From contig NC_035163.2 of assembly GCF_001659605.2 (NCBI RefSeq), positions 30,592,158-30,656,157 of the forward strand: a DNA stretch of 64,000 nucleotides. Direction: 5' to 3'. Origin of the DNA: Manihot esculenta. Taxonomy: Eukaryota > Streptophyta > Magnoliopsida > Malpighiales > Euphorbiaceae. A program made the translations under genes and the position numbers. Below the pieces are notes generated by a model. That model did no database searches, was not told where the DNA came from, and saw nothing but the letters and a program-made list of their open reading frames with translations. Positions 37,622-50,624 of the stretch are shown here, piece by piece (position 1 is the first letter of the stretch; the number at the start of each line of letters is the position of its first letter).

Positions 37622-38654
37622 ATCCCAATATCTGAAACGAACTGGATGACCTCTTCAGTACTCATACTATACACTAGAAATAAATATAAAGACTATCGAT
37701 CCTAGTGAAAGTCACACAAATTGATCACAACCTAATAAAAATCATAGCAAAATAATTGATTTTCATGCGATAGTCGGCCCCTCTACTCTTCTTTGAGATA
37801 AAGACTATCCAACTGTTTGACACACCTATTAAAGGATGGACAAACTGACTCGTTAGTCAATTGTCAGCCGTTTGATATGTCTGCCGTAACATGATAACAT
37901 CACGTGAGATAAGAGATCATAGGTACAAATATCCTTAAACCAACGGAGAAAGCTCTGGCAGCTCTTTCAAAAAGGCTAGCTCTAAAAAAGTAATTTTCTC
38001 TCATTCACACACCCATGAAAGAAGCTCGCTGCTCACTCTCTCTTATACAACCATAAAAAAATTTCGATGGGAACAAGCTCCCTAGAAATTTCCCCTAAAT
38101 GTTTTATTATCTATTTTTTTTTGTTACTGAATTCCATGTTTTAGTATTTTTTTTTATGTTATTAAATTTTAAAAAATTTTAATGTAAATTAAACGTGAAA
38201 TGGTTTCTATCAGATCATTTCCGATAAATATCTTTATCATCTTTTTACCTTACAGGAACTTTTTCTCAATATCTCAAACTATTAATTTGCATAACATAAA
38301 TTCAAATTAATTGTACAACATACTTCAAATACAGAGTGAGTGAGTAGTTTAACAAAATAAAAAAAACTTAACCAATTCTATTGCATGACAAAGATGCATG
38401 ATTATAAACAATTAAGTAAGTTAGGTAGGTGAAATGGATTAATCAGATATATAACTACACACAATGAGGGGATCCAAGTTGGTATGATTTGATTAGAGGT
38501 GGTTAATTAAGTGGGTTAACCAGATCTTAGATAAGATGGATAAAGCCATTAATGGATTTTATTATACAACTTTTCAAGCACTTGGTCATGATTTCTTGCT
38601 ACACTTGTAAAGGGTTGAAAGGAGATGGAAGCAATTAATTAATATTTTTAATAT

Positions 38655-38712
38655 GAGCACCTTTCATTGTCAGAAGAAGATGATGCCCCTACCAAACTGA
38701 GCTAAGACGGCC
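38655..38712 (-). other. tRNA-like 5' half (A-box only)
   Basis: Read on the minus strand, GGCCGTCTTAGCTCAGTTTG followed by GTAGGGGCATC resembles the acceptor and D-arm of a tRNA, including an A-box (TTAGCTCAGTTTGG). No matching 3' acceptor strand, T-arm or B-box follows, so it is not a functional tRNA. It may be a SINE head, a tRNA relic or chance. Confidence 0.35.
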
Positions 38713-40118
38713 AAGGCAAGCAAGAATAATAGAGTTGACACTGTAGAATATGATAGAACCCCATTTAGAAAACAAAAGGAAAAGTTTTTTTAAGTTTTAT
38801 TGTACGTAAATATGATCTTAGATAAAAAAAAAAAAAAAAAAAAAATCCTAAAAAGAACAGGATGAGAACACCTTAGATTTGGTCCATCCAACTCCCAGCT
38901 GGTAGGTTTATCTAATTACTGATTAGTTTATTAGAATTAATAAATAAAAAATAAAAACAATTTTTTTCTGGTGGATGTTCGTCCACATAGTAGACACTCA
39001 ACTAATAATAATAATGAAAAGGAAAAGAGTGCCTAAATTACAAGTTAATGAGAAAACAGAAAAAGGCCCTTGTATTAATGCTATCTTCTAATCAAATTAG
39101 CTTTTTTTTTTTAATAAGATTTTAATTTAAAGTTGCGCAATTTAAAAAATATTTTAATATTCATTAAATTAAAATTTATTGGCTTTAGTTCATTTATAAA
39201 AATGCTGGCAGGAGAATGGACCATCAGCCTCTCAAATTTGAGGCTACAATTTGTGGGGCTAAATGTATTAGCAATTTGGAGGTGAGATGGATGAGCAAGG
39301 CAGCTTCATCAACGGATCCAATCACTTTCAGTGGGATAAAGAAGATGGCGAGATGATAACTGCTTCAGACCGTAGACATAATGTTTCAGAGAAATATTCC
39401 ATAATGAAGCTGTGAAGACGACAAAAGAAGATAGAATCTGCTATGATAAACTAATTATTCTCAATACTAAAAGCTTATGTTAAGAGGGAACTTTGTTTCA
39501 TCATTATGGTACCTCCATTTACGAGTAATGAAGATGGTGGATAAATAATCTATATTACCATTTATGAAGCTCCAGATCCTGAGGGCACGTCTTTCTAGTT
39601 TCCGAAATAAAATGACAGCACCATCAGACATTTCACGTCAACAACTATCCCCTGGTACCAACTTTTTAAAAAAAAACAACATTTCCTCCCTAAGTCTCAA
39701 GTTCTAAGCAAAATTTTCATCATCCAACCATGTTCAAGCATAAGAGCTTTCACATTTCACAACCTAGGCTGACAAAGCCATGGTGTCTGAATCAATAATT
39801 ACTTTTTTAAAGCATTAACAGTTCAACTCGCGCAGCAAGACGAGGAGAAACGCATTTCCACCTCGAGGAAAAAATATTTTAGAATTCATATATAATGCCT
39901 TTTACATAACCTAATTATAACATACACAAACTAGCAGTAGCCAAAATGATTGTACATAACGACAGTTTTAAAGCCAGCCCAAGATAAATAAACAATTACC
40001 CCTTATCCTCTGAGATCACTTGCAAATTTTGTAGCCTAAAGACAAATAGGTCACCATAAAGAATAGTAACAAAAAATTTTGATGCATTTTTTCAGCATAG
40101 GACTTGCACCATATCAGA

Positions 40119-43100
40119 CTAAAAGTCTTCATCCATTTTAAAGACGAAGTTCTTTCCACCATCTTGAAGGCTCGACATAACAGATGCCTTCTGATAATCT
40201 CCTACCCTTCTCTCGAAAAAATTTGCTTTCCCTCTGCACAGTCAAACAAACATGATAAGAACAAGGAAAACTGAGTGAAAAATATCATAAATACTTAAAA
40301 TGACTACATGAGGCTATAGTGTTTCAAGCATGTCAACAATGCGTTGGCTTAAAAGTCAAATTTTACAAGCAAAAAAAAAACTCAGCTTCTATTTTCAAAT
40401 TGTCCCCTAATGCACAAGTCACCATAAAATTTAATATGCCTGAACATTCTAATGACTCATGCTTGTGCCAAGAACCACATTGTTTGTGTGCATGCTTGGC
40501 TATAGTTAGGATCATCACTACCTCATCCTCTCACTCTATAAGGTCAGACTCCATATTTTTCTCAGTTTTACATGTAATGCTATGAAATAAACTGACAAAT
40601 ATCCTTTGGACGCCTTGTTAGTGTTAGTTGTTAAATCTGGGCAAGGACTAACTCACCAACTCACCCCAAAAGCTAGCTCAATGGCCCATATAAGAGGCAC
40701 ATTACTCCTTTCCCAAACCGTTATAAGATTCACCCAGAACTATGATCGTGACATACGACTATATTTATGGTAACATTAAAGACTCTGATACCATATTAAA
40801 TTTAGATCAGGTCTAACTCTCTCCAAAAGCTAACTCAGGAGAGGAGTGTTTATGGCACATTACCCCTTTTCCATACCGATGTGAATTTAACAGTAGCTAC
40901 CCACAATACATGCATCCTCCCAGAGGGATCTACATTATTGGAAGTTGGAATGATCAAGAAAAGGGCGCATTTTTTTCCTAGTCATATTAAGATTAAGTAG
41001 GATATTTGGAAGCCTACCAACAAAGGGGTTTACTACGAGACTAACTTCAGAGAAGGCATCTAATAGGAGAATCTACTATTTAGTCTAAATAAGAAACGAG
41101 TTTGCCAGAAGCAAAGTTGAGATGAAGCACTCATATAAAGTTTTAATATTCAACTATATGAAGTTCTATAAGGAAGTTATCATCGGCACTCACTGCAAAG
41201 ATATAAATTCCATCCAATCAAAGGGATTTTCCACGTTGTACTTCCTCTGACAACCTAAAGCAACCTGAAAATGGAAGGAAAAGAAATTGACCTCTTTTTG
41301 TCTCTCAATGACTAAAAAATATAATCATAAAGCAATATATTAATGCAGATATACCAAAAGACGATCAGCAACAAACTTTATGTACTGGCTCATAAGTGTC
41401 GAGTTCATGCCTATCAGTGCACAAGGGAGGGCATTGCACACAAACTCAGTTTCAATTTCCACTGCTTCAGCAACAATTTGCTCAACCTTTTGCTTTTCAA
41501 GTTTCTTCTGCAACAAACTGTAGGCGGCCATTATACTTAGACAACTCCAATAAGTACTTTTGCATCATATAGGAAAACCAAGACAGGTAAATCTATAATT
41601 CCTATTTCTAGCTAAGAAACATATATGAAAAAAATGCAAATAATAAAAAAGGAATATGAAAGGGAGAAGGTTTACCTGTATAGAAGGCAAGCAAAGTCAC
41701 AATGCAGGCCTTCATCTCTGGAAATTAGCTCATTTGAGAATGTCAAACCTGGCATCAAGCCCCTTTTCTTAAGCCAGAAAATGGAACAGAAGCTGAGAAC
41801 AATAAATAAATAAAATGAAATAAACAATTTAATTATGCAATATGAACGTCATCACAAAAAAGAATAAAATGTCATATTTCTTATATTTAGCAAAGATTAC
41901 CTTCCTGAGAAAAAGATTCCTTCAACACAAGAAAAAGCAACAAGTCTCTCTGCAAACAATGAGGAACTACACAAAGGAAATAAAGAAATATTATTGATAG
42001 CAACAGATCACAACATGAGGCTCAAGCACTAAGTTTTGTGCAGTTACTTCCAAATTGCAGACAAGACTGCTGGTTACTAGCACAACTCACAGAATGGACC
42101 ATTTAATGTGAATGGCTTGAGATTAATTCTTTGTTTAGGAAAAAAAATTATAAGGACGAAAGAAAATAAGAGGAATGAAAATGGAAAGAAAAGTGTGAAG
42201 AAAAATATTTGCACCACTTGTTTGGGTGAGAAAGGAAAAGTGGAGGAAAGAAAATTAGTTGAAACAGGGAAAAATAATATTTTTATCCTTGTGAGTTTTA
42301 TTTTAGTCATAAGAGCACAATAGTTACTTTATATGTTTTCCTCCCATTTTTTATTCGATGTGGAGTGAAAATCTTTTATGGCCCCGCATAAATTTTCCAC
42401 TTAAAAATCTCCTTTCTCCCATTTTTTCCTCATCTTCCAAAAAAAAAGGAATGTTCCATTATTTTCTTTACTTACCTTTTTTTCCTCTCCTTTTTCACCC
42501 TTCCAAAACATAGGATAAGACTTATTTGAGAGTAGTAATAAGCTGAAGTACCTGTGAATCCAGTCCAATGCCCATTTTGCCTTCCTAGCCACACAAGGAA
42601 TTGTTTCAATAGCATTAAACAACCTATGTTTCTCCCTTGAATCCTTGATGTACGTCTCTAGAAGCAAGCTGTACATCTCTGATGATAGGAAGAAAAGATT
42701 CCTCAATCAGGTTCTTCACTGGATGATGATAATAGAAATCCACTAACATCACTTACAAAGCTCTACCAGAATGAATATTCTCCATTGCAATTTGAAATCC
42801 ATAGAATGCTCGGGCCTATAGTAAAGAGAAGGAAAATAATTATTGCCATTAGACTATCAACTGGAAAAAAAATCCTTAACAATTGTGGTATCATATAGAA
42901 TCATCTTAAATAAACATATAATAGTAACAACTCAGGGTAAATAGAGATAAAATTAGAAGTACTGCAAATGAGCATATAGCCTTAATAAAAGCAAATAAAA
43001 TATTAGGAGCTTAGACAACACAATTCACCTCTGGAATTTGAACATCACTCAGAAATCTTGCTGCTAGGTTCTCCAAAACAATCCCATCAGATGCAGCAAA

Positions 43101-44045
43101 AAATGCCAATACATGGCTTATAAAGTGTTTCTCTGAAATAGACAGAGTTTCCCACTGCTGCACATCCTGGGAAAGATCAACCTCCTCAGCTGCAAGTGAA
43201 CTCACAAGTTATTTAAACAAATCAAAAGAAAATGCAGACATCTGCAAGCCAACAAACACAGTATGGAAACAAATTGTTGAGTTACAATTAATAACATATC
43301 AAAAAATTGCCCAAACTAAAGTTCCAATTTTCCAGCTGTGAAATTAGAAATAGAAGTCCACTTATCAAGTATGCATATTATGAACTTTAAAATCAATTAG
43401 AGAGAGAATGATAGGTCATTCGCCACCAATACCTCACAATGGGAAAAAAAAAAAAAAAAGGACAGAGAGTTGAATTAAAAGGGAAGTAAAGAAGATTGCT
43501 TAAGGTAGTTGCTTTACATCATCTAACAAGGCTTGGATATCATCCGAATATTCCTCTAGAAAGTCTCGAGTAGAAACAGAGCCTCGTAAACAAAAGAATA
43601 ATGCACCGAGTATCTACAAGAGATATAAGAAGAGGCAAAATTCTGAAATTGAGAGTTCGAGACGAAAATTTTCCAAATTTTAGATATACAGGAAGGAGGG
43701 GGGATTCTAATGGCCTCAAAGAAGCCATTTTTCCAAACAAAATCCCCTCTTTCCGTCAAACTAACGAAGCTGCGCGCATAAGAATATTAGAGCGCGCGCA
43801 ATTGAAAATACCCAAAATCCAAAAAAAGGGCACGGAAATAATAATGATAACAAAACAGACAGAACCGAGAGAATTATAGTACCTGTCCAAAAACTGGCCT
43901 CAGCCTTCTTGTACATCTCCCAAAGTTGCTTATATCTGATGGGAAACATACAAAATCTCTGGTTCTGTTCCTTTAGTATTGGCTCCTCTCCTTCTTCGTC
44001 TTCTCCGCATCTTTCCGTCTCTGTTCCATTTCTTAAAGAACCCAT
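40119..44045 (-). CDS. RNR2A: Ribonucleoside-diphosphate reductase small subunit (R2)
   Basis: Nine exons on the minus strand, 44045-43883, 43189-43029, 42815-42767, 42678-42552, 41966-41901, 41792-41676, 41517-41355, 41264-41194 and 40233-40119, give 343 residues, all joins GT-AG and in phase. R2 with R1 reduces ribonucleoside diphosphates to deoxy forms in the cytosol and supplies dNTPs for replication and repair. By family alignment all diiron ligands are intact: D89 (FFAASDG), E120 and H123 (AMENIH), E182 (VEGIFFSG), E216 and H219 (RDEGLH). The radical tyrosine is Y127 (SEMYSLL). The acidic end FKMDEDF is the tail that docks on R1. The amino terminus is about ten residues longer than the Arabidopsis R2 I recall, with an acidic patch before [15 protein letters not shown]. 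The A type is inferred from the conserved MED33 neighbourhood. Intron 8 contains possible retrotransposon debris. Confidence 0.95.
40620..40900 (-). mobile_element. Possible LTR-retrotransposon debris in RNR2 intron 8
   Basis: On the minus strand, TAATATGGTATCAGAGTC (about 40785-40802) looks like the initiator-Met-tRNA primer-binding site of many plant retrotransposons. Around it the phrases 'ccaaaagctagctca' and 'ccaaaagctaactca', each followed by 'cacattac', occur twice about 145 bases apart. No LTR ends or coding remnants can be placed. Confidence 0.35.
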
Positions 44046-44389
44046 TTGGTAATCTCTCTCTTTGAGCGGGTGTTGTATAGTTATATAGTACAATTTTCTA
44101 TAGGCGTAGTGGAGAAAGAGTTGAGAAACCCTACAAAAACCCTCCAGCAAAGAGACACATGGGCTGTGGTTGTTAACGGCGAATCAATCTTTCGACAAAA
44201 AAAAAAAAAATCAGAGAAAAATACGTGCTGATGATTAATGACGATTGCTGATTAGCACTTTTTGTTTCTATGTTTCATGTTTGTCCATTTCCTTGTAGCG
44301 CATGGATTTTTTTACGCCTCATAGTGAATTTCTAGATCAGCGGCGTCGTTTTATGAAGTCAAAACTGAAACAGAAGTCTTTTATATTTT

Positions 44390-45700
44390 TCAAACACGTA
44401 CATTTTTATATTTATATTTTAATCTTATTAAATGATAAAGTTAATCTTCCTATATTCACATCAATTTTAATTATTTATCTTAATTAATTTTAATTAAAAA
44501 AATTTTAATTTACATATTATGTCGTATACAATTATTTTTTAAAAAATTTATTAATAAAAAAATAAAATATTTATATTAATTTATATTTATATTCAAAATT
44601 TTAAATTTTAAATAATAAAACTAAAATTTTTTTATTTTATCTCAATATAACCAAAAAAATAAATTAAATATAAAAAATTATTGAAAAATCATAATATAAT
44701 TTTTAAAATTTTATTTGATAAATAAAATAATTCTTAAAATATATATTTTTATTTTAATAATATCTTTTTTTGTTAATCCTATTATTTATTTCTCATTCTC
44801 ATTTTTATACACATATTATAATTTAATAAAAATTTAAAATGTAAAAAATTTATAGTATAAAATATATAATATATAATATTTTATTTTACTTAATATTATT
44901 ATATGAAATATAATTTTTTGTCGGATTAATCAATATATTAATATATATTATAAATATAATTATTATATAAGTGAGCAAAATAAAAATATTTAATATTTTA
45001 AATAACTTATAAGACATGTCATGACATAAAGGATTTTATATAGTAAAATATGTATATTTAATATTATTAATGTAAAATATAATTTTACATATATTAAAAA
45101 TATGTGTGTAATTTATAATAGTGAATATAAATCTTTAATAAAATATTTTAATATATAATATTTATATATAATATTTTATATAGTGAAAATTTATTTATAA
45201 TAAATATTTATTTAATTTTATATATAATAAATATAAAGTAAATTTATTTTTAATATAAAATTTAAATTAAATGACGTATGTTTATTAATATAAAATTTTA
45301 AAAACTATATTATAATTTGTTATTAATTTTTTCAGATTTAATTTAGTTTTTTAATTATAATTGTGATAAATTAAAAAAGTTTTAATTTTATTATATAAAA
45401 TATAAAATTTTGAATATAAATATGAATTAATATAAATATTTTAATTTCTTTTTCAATAAATATTTTAAAAAATAATTCTGTATGATATAACACATAAATT
45501 AAAAATTATTTTAATTTATAACATAAATATTTTAATTTTTTTCATTAAATATTTTAAAAAATAATTCTATATAATATAATACGTAAATTAAAAATTATTT
45601 AGTCAAAATTAATTAAGATAGATGATTAACATTGAGAAAAATATGAAATGATTGATTTTATTATTAAAGATTTTAATATTATAATATAAATATGAAAAGT
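44390..45700. repeat. Large AT-rich element with long inverted ends
   Basis: The left arm (about 44400-44640) is repeated in inverted orientation in the right arm (about 45380-45700): TATCTTAATTAATTTT occurs at 44477 and, complemented, around 45615. The following ~180 bases ('aattattttttaaaa...atttatattcaaaatttta') also pair. The right arm additionally holds a ~90-bp tandem duplication (45432 and 45522). It is probably a foldback or Mutator-like non-autonomous transposon; outer limits are uncertain. Confidence 0.6.
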
Positions 45701-46869
45701 GTTAAAAGTTTTAATTTTTTTATTCAATAAATCTAAAATTAATTGATGATGAATTTGCAGTTTCACATATGGATATAAATTATTTAGGCCTACAGTTATA
45801 TTTATAAAAAAAAATAAAAATATTTTAGGCTTAAAATATAATATTTTTAGAATCAATTTATAAATTGCACATAATGAATATAAATTATTTAGTATTTTTA
45901 AAATATTTGCATTTTCTTAAATAAATTAGATAAAAATATTATATTTTTATAAGTGAGATAATATTTTTTTATCACAATTATAAAAAAATAAAATTTAAAA
46001 TCTCTCAAATTTACTTTAATATATTTATTATCAGACTAAATCAACAAGAACAGAAAATATTACCTAAAAATATTATGGGATTTTCGTATATTTCATACTT
46101 CAGATGGCAAATTCATTTTTTCAAAAATATTGATGTCATGTTTATTTATAGAAAATTAAGATAATTTTTTGAAAATTTCTATAAGAAAATTAAAAACTAA
46201 TGTTTATATGTGTCCGTTTTTTTAAACGAATAATTAAAAACTACTGTTTTAGTTTTTAAAATTTAACTAAGACTTGAAAAATGGTTTTATTTTTTTTATA
46301 CATTTTCTTTTATAATAAAATTAGTTTAATTATTTTCATATTTTTGTCTATCAATTTTTCAAATATAGAATTAAAAAAAAACTAGTTTTTCAATTTTATA
46401 AACTTGAATTAATATTTAGAAAACAGTTTTAGCTCTTTTCACTATTTTTCTTTATAATACAAATTAAAGTTTTTTACTTTTTTTAAATTAAAAACAACTT
46501 TCTATAAAAAAAAATTATGGAAATTATGTTTAATATTTATAAAAAATAATTGTATTCTAATCAAATGATAAAAAAAAAAGTAAAAAGTAAAATAATTAAT
46601 TATGTAAATGTATTTTTATTTATTTTTTTCAATTACAAAATTTACGAATACTTTGTATTATTTTAAAATAAAAAAGTAATTTTTGTTATTAATAGAATAA
46701 ACATGTTTTTCATATTTTTCTTTGCATTTTTAGATTAAAAAAAATACAAAACAATAAATTTATTTTACATAAATAAACACCTCCTAATGCTCTTCTTTTT
46801 AAGAATTCAACATTGTAAATGATTTAGAATAATACATGGCTAGGGCAATTTCCCATTCAAATTAACATA

Positions 46870-47110
46870 TTCTCTCTCCGTATTATAAATTTTGATTACT
46901 TTACTTTTAATATATACATATTAAAATATGTAATATTTTTTATTTTTTAATTATATTTATTTTAAAAATATTAAATTTTATTAAATATTAAGAGATTTTT
47001 TGAAAAAAATAAAATAAAATTATTATAGTTAATTTTTATATTATTATAGCATAAAAAAATAGATAATAATTAAAAAATAAATATAGATAAAAATTATGAG
47101 ATGGAAATGA
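46870..47110. mobile_element. Stowaway-like MITE
   Basis: About 241 bases between TA dinucleotides. The left end TTCTCTCTCCGTATTATAAA and complemented right end TCATTTCCATCTCATAATTT agree imperfectly, and both resemble the CTCCCTCCGT...ATAATTT start typical of Stowaway elements. AT-rich and noncoding. Confidence 0.5.
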
Positions 47111-48043
47111 TATATTTCAACTATGTTAATATTTATTTTTAAAAAAATAATTTTAGAAATCTTTGTTTCTCTGAAATGGTATATTTCTTTTTTTCAATAA
47201 TTTTCTTTTAAAGTCACATTATTATTGATAATTTTTTATTAACTACCAAATACATGGGTTGATTGTTGATCCTTTATGGAAAAAGACCTATAAAATATGA
47301 AAAAATAATCTGGATGCATGAGAAATGTTTTCGCTAGAGACCCTGCGATGCTCAAATTAAATCAATAATTATCTTAGATGCATTAATATGAAGATAAAGT
47401 AAATAATAATAAAACAATCCAAATAAATTTTTAAAGTGCATGTATTTTAAAAATTCTTTTATGAGCGTATAAGAGTTTGTCTCTATATCTAAGAGAGATA
47501 TTTTAATTTTTTGGTTGGTATCAGAATATATATATATATATTGATCAGCTTAATTGATGTCTTATGTCGTGAAGTTCCATTAGATGGTAGAGCAAATTTA
47601 GTTTATACTCTGTCTATCTTATATGTTACGTCATGTTACGTCAGTGAGTTTTTCGGTATACATATTTAATACTTCAGAGAGTTAGAGAGATCCACCGTTA
47701 TATTGGAGGTCGGCTGTTTTTGTATTCAATTGTCTCGTTTATAGTACGAGTCTTGAAGTGGTCGACCTGTTCATTCCAGGCATTAATGAAACAGTTTAAC
47801 CTGATTGTTCCAGGTATTAATGAAATATGTTTAATCAACGGATAATTTGGCTCATAAGTAGGAGAGTTCATGAATTGGTTCAATCCGTAAAACTAAATCA
47901 ATCCAAATTAATAAATTTAATTATCTAGTTATATTATATTAATTTAGATATTTTATTTAAATTTTTTGTTAATTTGGTCCATTAATCAATAAATAATTAT
48001 TTTATATTTAATTACCTATTATAAAATCTAATTTTTTTTTCAA

Positions 48044-48205
48044 TAAAAATTGAGGGAGTATAATAAATTGAGGGAGTATCTACTATTACCTTTTTTATAT
48101 GCAACTTTACTTTACTTTTAATTTTTATATTTATTTGTAATATAATATTAATTAATTTTTTTTTATCTCTACTATTATCAAAAAGGTAATACCTCAATTT
48201 AATTA
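48044..48205. repeat. Small inverted repeat, possible MITE fragment
   Basis: 'aattgagggagta' occurs twice in tandem (about 48050 and 48067). 'tattacctttttt' is then matched in inverted form by 'aaaaaggtaatacctcaatt' about 100 bases on. Likely a MITE remnant; no clear target duplication. Confidence 0.4.
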
Positions 48206-48960
48206 TTCTATTTTTATTTTTTATTTAAAAAAAATTAAAAATTAGCCATATTTTTGCACCTATAATATATTTTGTAGATATATTATTTTATTTTTTTACA
48301 ATTATTATACGTATAATAATTTTTTAATTTTTATAAAATTAAAATTAATCATATTTATAAAAAAATTAAATTAATATATAAAAATTATTTTAATTTTTAA
48401 TTCGTCTAAAATTTAAAAGTAATTACATTTTTTAAGAAGGAGTTAAAATAATTTATAAAATATATTTTATTTTTTAATTTATATAAAATTAAATTTGTCA
48501 CATTTATGAAAATAATTAAAATAATATGTGAAAATTATTTTAATTTTTTAATGTCTAAAAAATTAAAATTAGAATTAGAATTTTTATTTTGAAATTAAAC
48601 TCTTTTTTAATTTACAAGATTTAAAAAATATATAATTTATAAAATTAATTAGATATTTTTTCTTTGTTATTATTTAAAATTTAATTATTTTTATTTAATT
48701 ATTTTATAATATTTTTTAATTTATATTTTTCAATTATATTTTATTATATTAATAGTTAAGATTTTAATGATTTTTAATTGTATTTCATTATTAATATATT
48801 ATTAATTAATAAATTAATTTTAATAATTAATGGAACAAAAAGATAATAAATAATTTAAATGGTTAATTATTGATTAATTAATAAAAAATATGACTTGGAT
48901 TGAATTTAATCACAATAACATAATTATATATTATGATGAATGAAAATAATTTAGATTTTT

Positions 48961-49046
48961 TTTTTTAAATGAAAATCGGAGATTGGTGAAGTAGAATTGA
49001 GATCTCCCATATTTATTTAAATGTATTTATCAACCATCAGACTAAA
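48961..49046. repeat. Dispersed repeat fragment, related to 1620-1705
   Basis: Shares the ordered motifs 'gagatctcccatatttattt', 'aaatgtattta' and 'accatcagactaa' with the copy near 1620-1705. Class unknown. Confidence 0.45.
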
Positions 49047-49902
49047 TTTATGAATGTGAAGATAATTTAAATTTAAATTACTATTTATATTCTGTATATA
49101 AAATAGATTTTATGTTTTTTATATTATTAATTATAAATTAGAAAAGCTTGCTTTTTAAATACCTGTGACGAATTTATGTTATCTAAGGAGCTAAAGTTAT
49201 GAAAGCTGTGAACTTAAATAAGAATAGATTTTAGTTTACTACTATTGAGCCCGTTTGGCCATGATAAAATCCATTACTATTTGCATTGATAAAAAAAGAA
49301 ATAGATTTGATAAATAAAAAAATAAATATTCATTTAATTTATGTATTTAGTATTTATAATTTAATTAATTATACATATGAAAATGTATTTTTAAGTTGAG
49401 TAGAATGTAAATAGTGGGATGGATCATAAAGACGAGAGAGCCGCCTGTATTCTGAATCAAGTTACTTTTGACAATGAATAGGATATCAAAGAAAATAATT
49501 ATATTTAACTATTACTAATTATTGTACATCATTTATATTCTTTTTTATATTAATTATTATTTAAAACTATTTCATTTTACATATTTAAAAAAAAAACCTC
49601 ATTTAAACGATTTATTATAAAATTAAAAAATCAATTAATAAAATTTTTCATAATATAAAAATTAAATAATAAATTAATAAATTTCTTATAATTTTTTATA
49701 TATTTATTTTTAAAATTAAAATACCAACTAATTAATTTATTTTTATATAAGAACTAAATAAAAAATTTCCCTATTTACATCAATTTAGTCATCCGTGCTT
49801 TAGGGAAAGAAATTTAAGTTAATTTTAAGTTTAATTTGGTATGTACTGTGGCTATACAATTATAATTTTTACATTTTATAGGTTTTAAATATTAAGAAAT
49901 AA

Positions 49903-50261
49903 GAAAAAATTACTATTTAGTTTATATAGTATAAAAGAATTTACTACTTGATCTCTCAAATTTAAAAATTATATTAAAATATTTTTAATTTTTTAAAAAA
50001 TATACTAGTTAGTATCTCTATTAATTTTAACGGTTAAATATCGTAAATAAATTTAAAATATTTCAAATATTAATTAATAGATTTTAAAAAAATATGAAAA
50101 TTAATTAATAAAATTTTTAAAATTATAAAAATTAAATAGTAAAATATTTAATGATTAAAATTAAATGATATATTTTTAAAATATTAAAAATATTTTAATA
50201 TATTTTTTAAAATTAAGGATAAATAGTGTTTTTAAAATATAAAGTAAGTAATAATTTTTTC
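49903..50261. mobile_element. Mutator-type MITE with perfect 9-bp target duplication
   Basis: 359 bases. The left end GAAAAAATTACTATTTAGTT and the complement of the right end GAAAAAATTATTACTTACTT pair, and similarity continues for about 110 bases. The 9-mer aagaaataa stands immediately outside both ends (49894-49902 and 50262-50270) without a mismatch. This identifies both ends exactly and suggests a fairly recent insertion. Noncoding. Confidence 0.88.
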
Positions 50262-50624
50262 AAGAAATAATTACTAATAATCGGAATTATAAAATGACAA
50301 TTTAATTTCTAATTATTTTTTATTAAACATGATACTGTTTTTTTCTTAAAATAAACTAATGAGTTAAAACTAAAACATGCTATGATTGCAAGCAAGTTGA
50401 AAGGTTGATTCTCATATGACATATGGAATGACGTTTTTCCAAATCCATGAATTCTTAGTCTTTCTGTATCCTTGCGACTTTTCCAGTCCCAGTCCCTTTT
50501 TTTTTTTTTTTTTGTATAATCTCGCTAAAGAGAAAGTGTCGAATGCCTACTGGTCTTTATTTTTATTTTTTCTCAGTTGCCACTTTCTAACCATTTTCCC
50601 AAAGAATTGTCCATTACATGAGAC

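Larger units (their letters stand above)
35915..40118. other. Spacer between MED33 promoter and RNR2 3' end
   Basis: About 4.2 kb with no recognised gene. The first few hundred bases are the MED33 leader and promoter. A small minisatellite (37540-37621), a tRNA-like half (38655-38712) and an oligo(A) run (about 38826-38845) are present. The section 37000-38100 has features of decayed retrotransposon DNA (TGATACCAT on the plus strand near 37410, purine-rich and repeated stretches), but no ends can be placed. Confidence 0.45.
44046..50624. other. 6.6-kb AT-rich repeat-filled spacer
   Basis: No gene recognised. From left to right it holds the RNR2 leader and promoter (to about 44330), a long AT-rich inverted repeat (about 44390-45700), a Stowaway-like MITE (46870-47110), a TGGTATCAGA motif near 47517 in possible LTR debris, a small inverted repeat (48044-48205), a dispersed repeat fragment (48961-49046), a 9-bp-TSD MITE (49903-50261), and the promoter of the first hydrolase gene. 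Confidence 0.55.

Noticed and set aside
43770..43810. GCGC-rich stretch in RNR2 intron 1 as an E2F site
   Set aside because: R2 genes are often E2F-controlled, but no TTTSSCGC match was found here or in the upstream 300 bases that I read.
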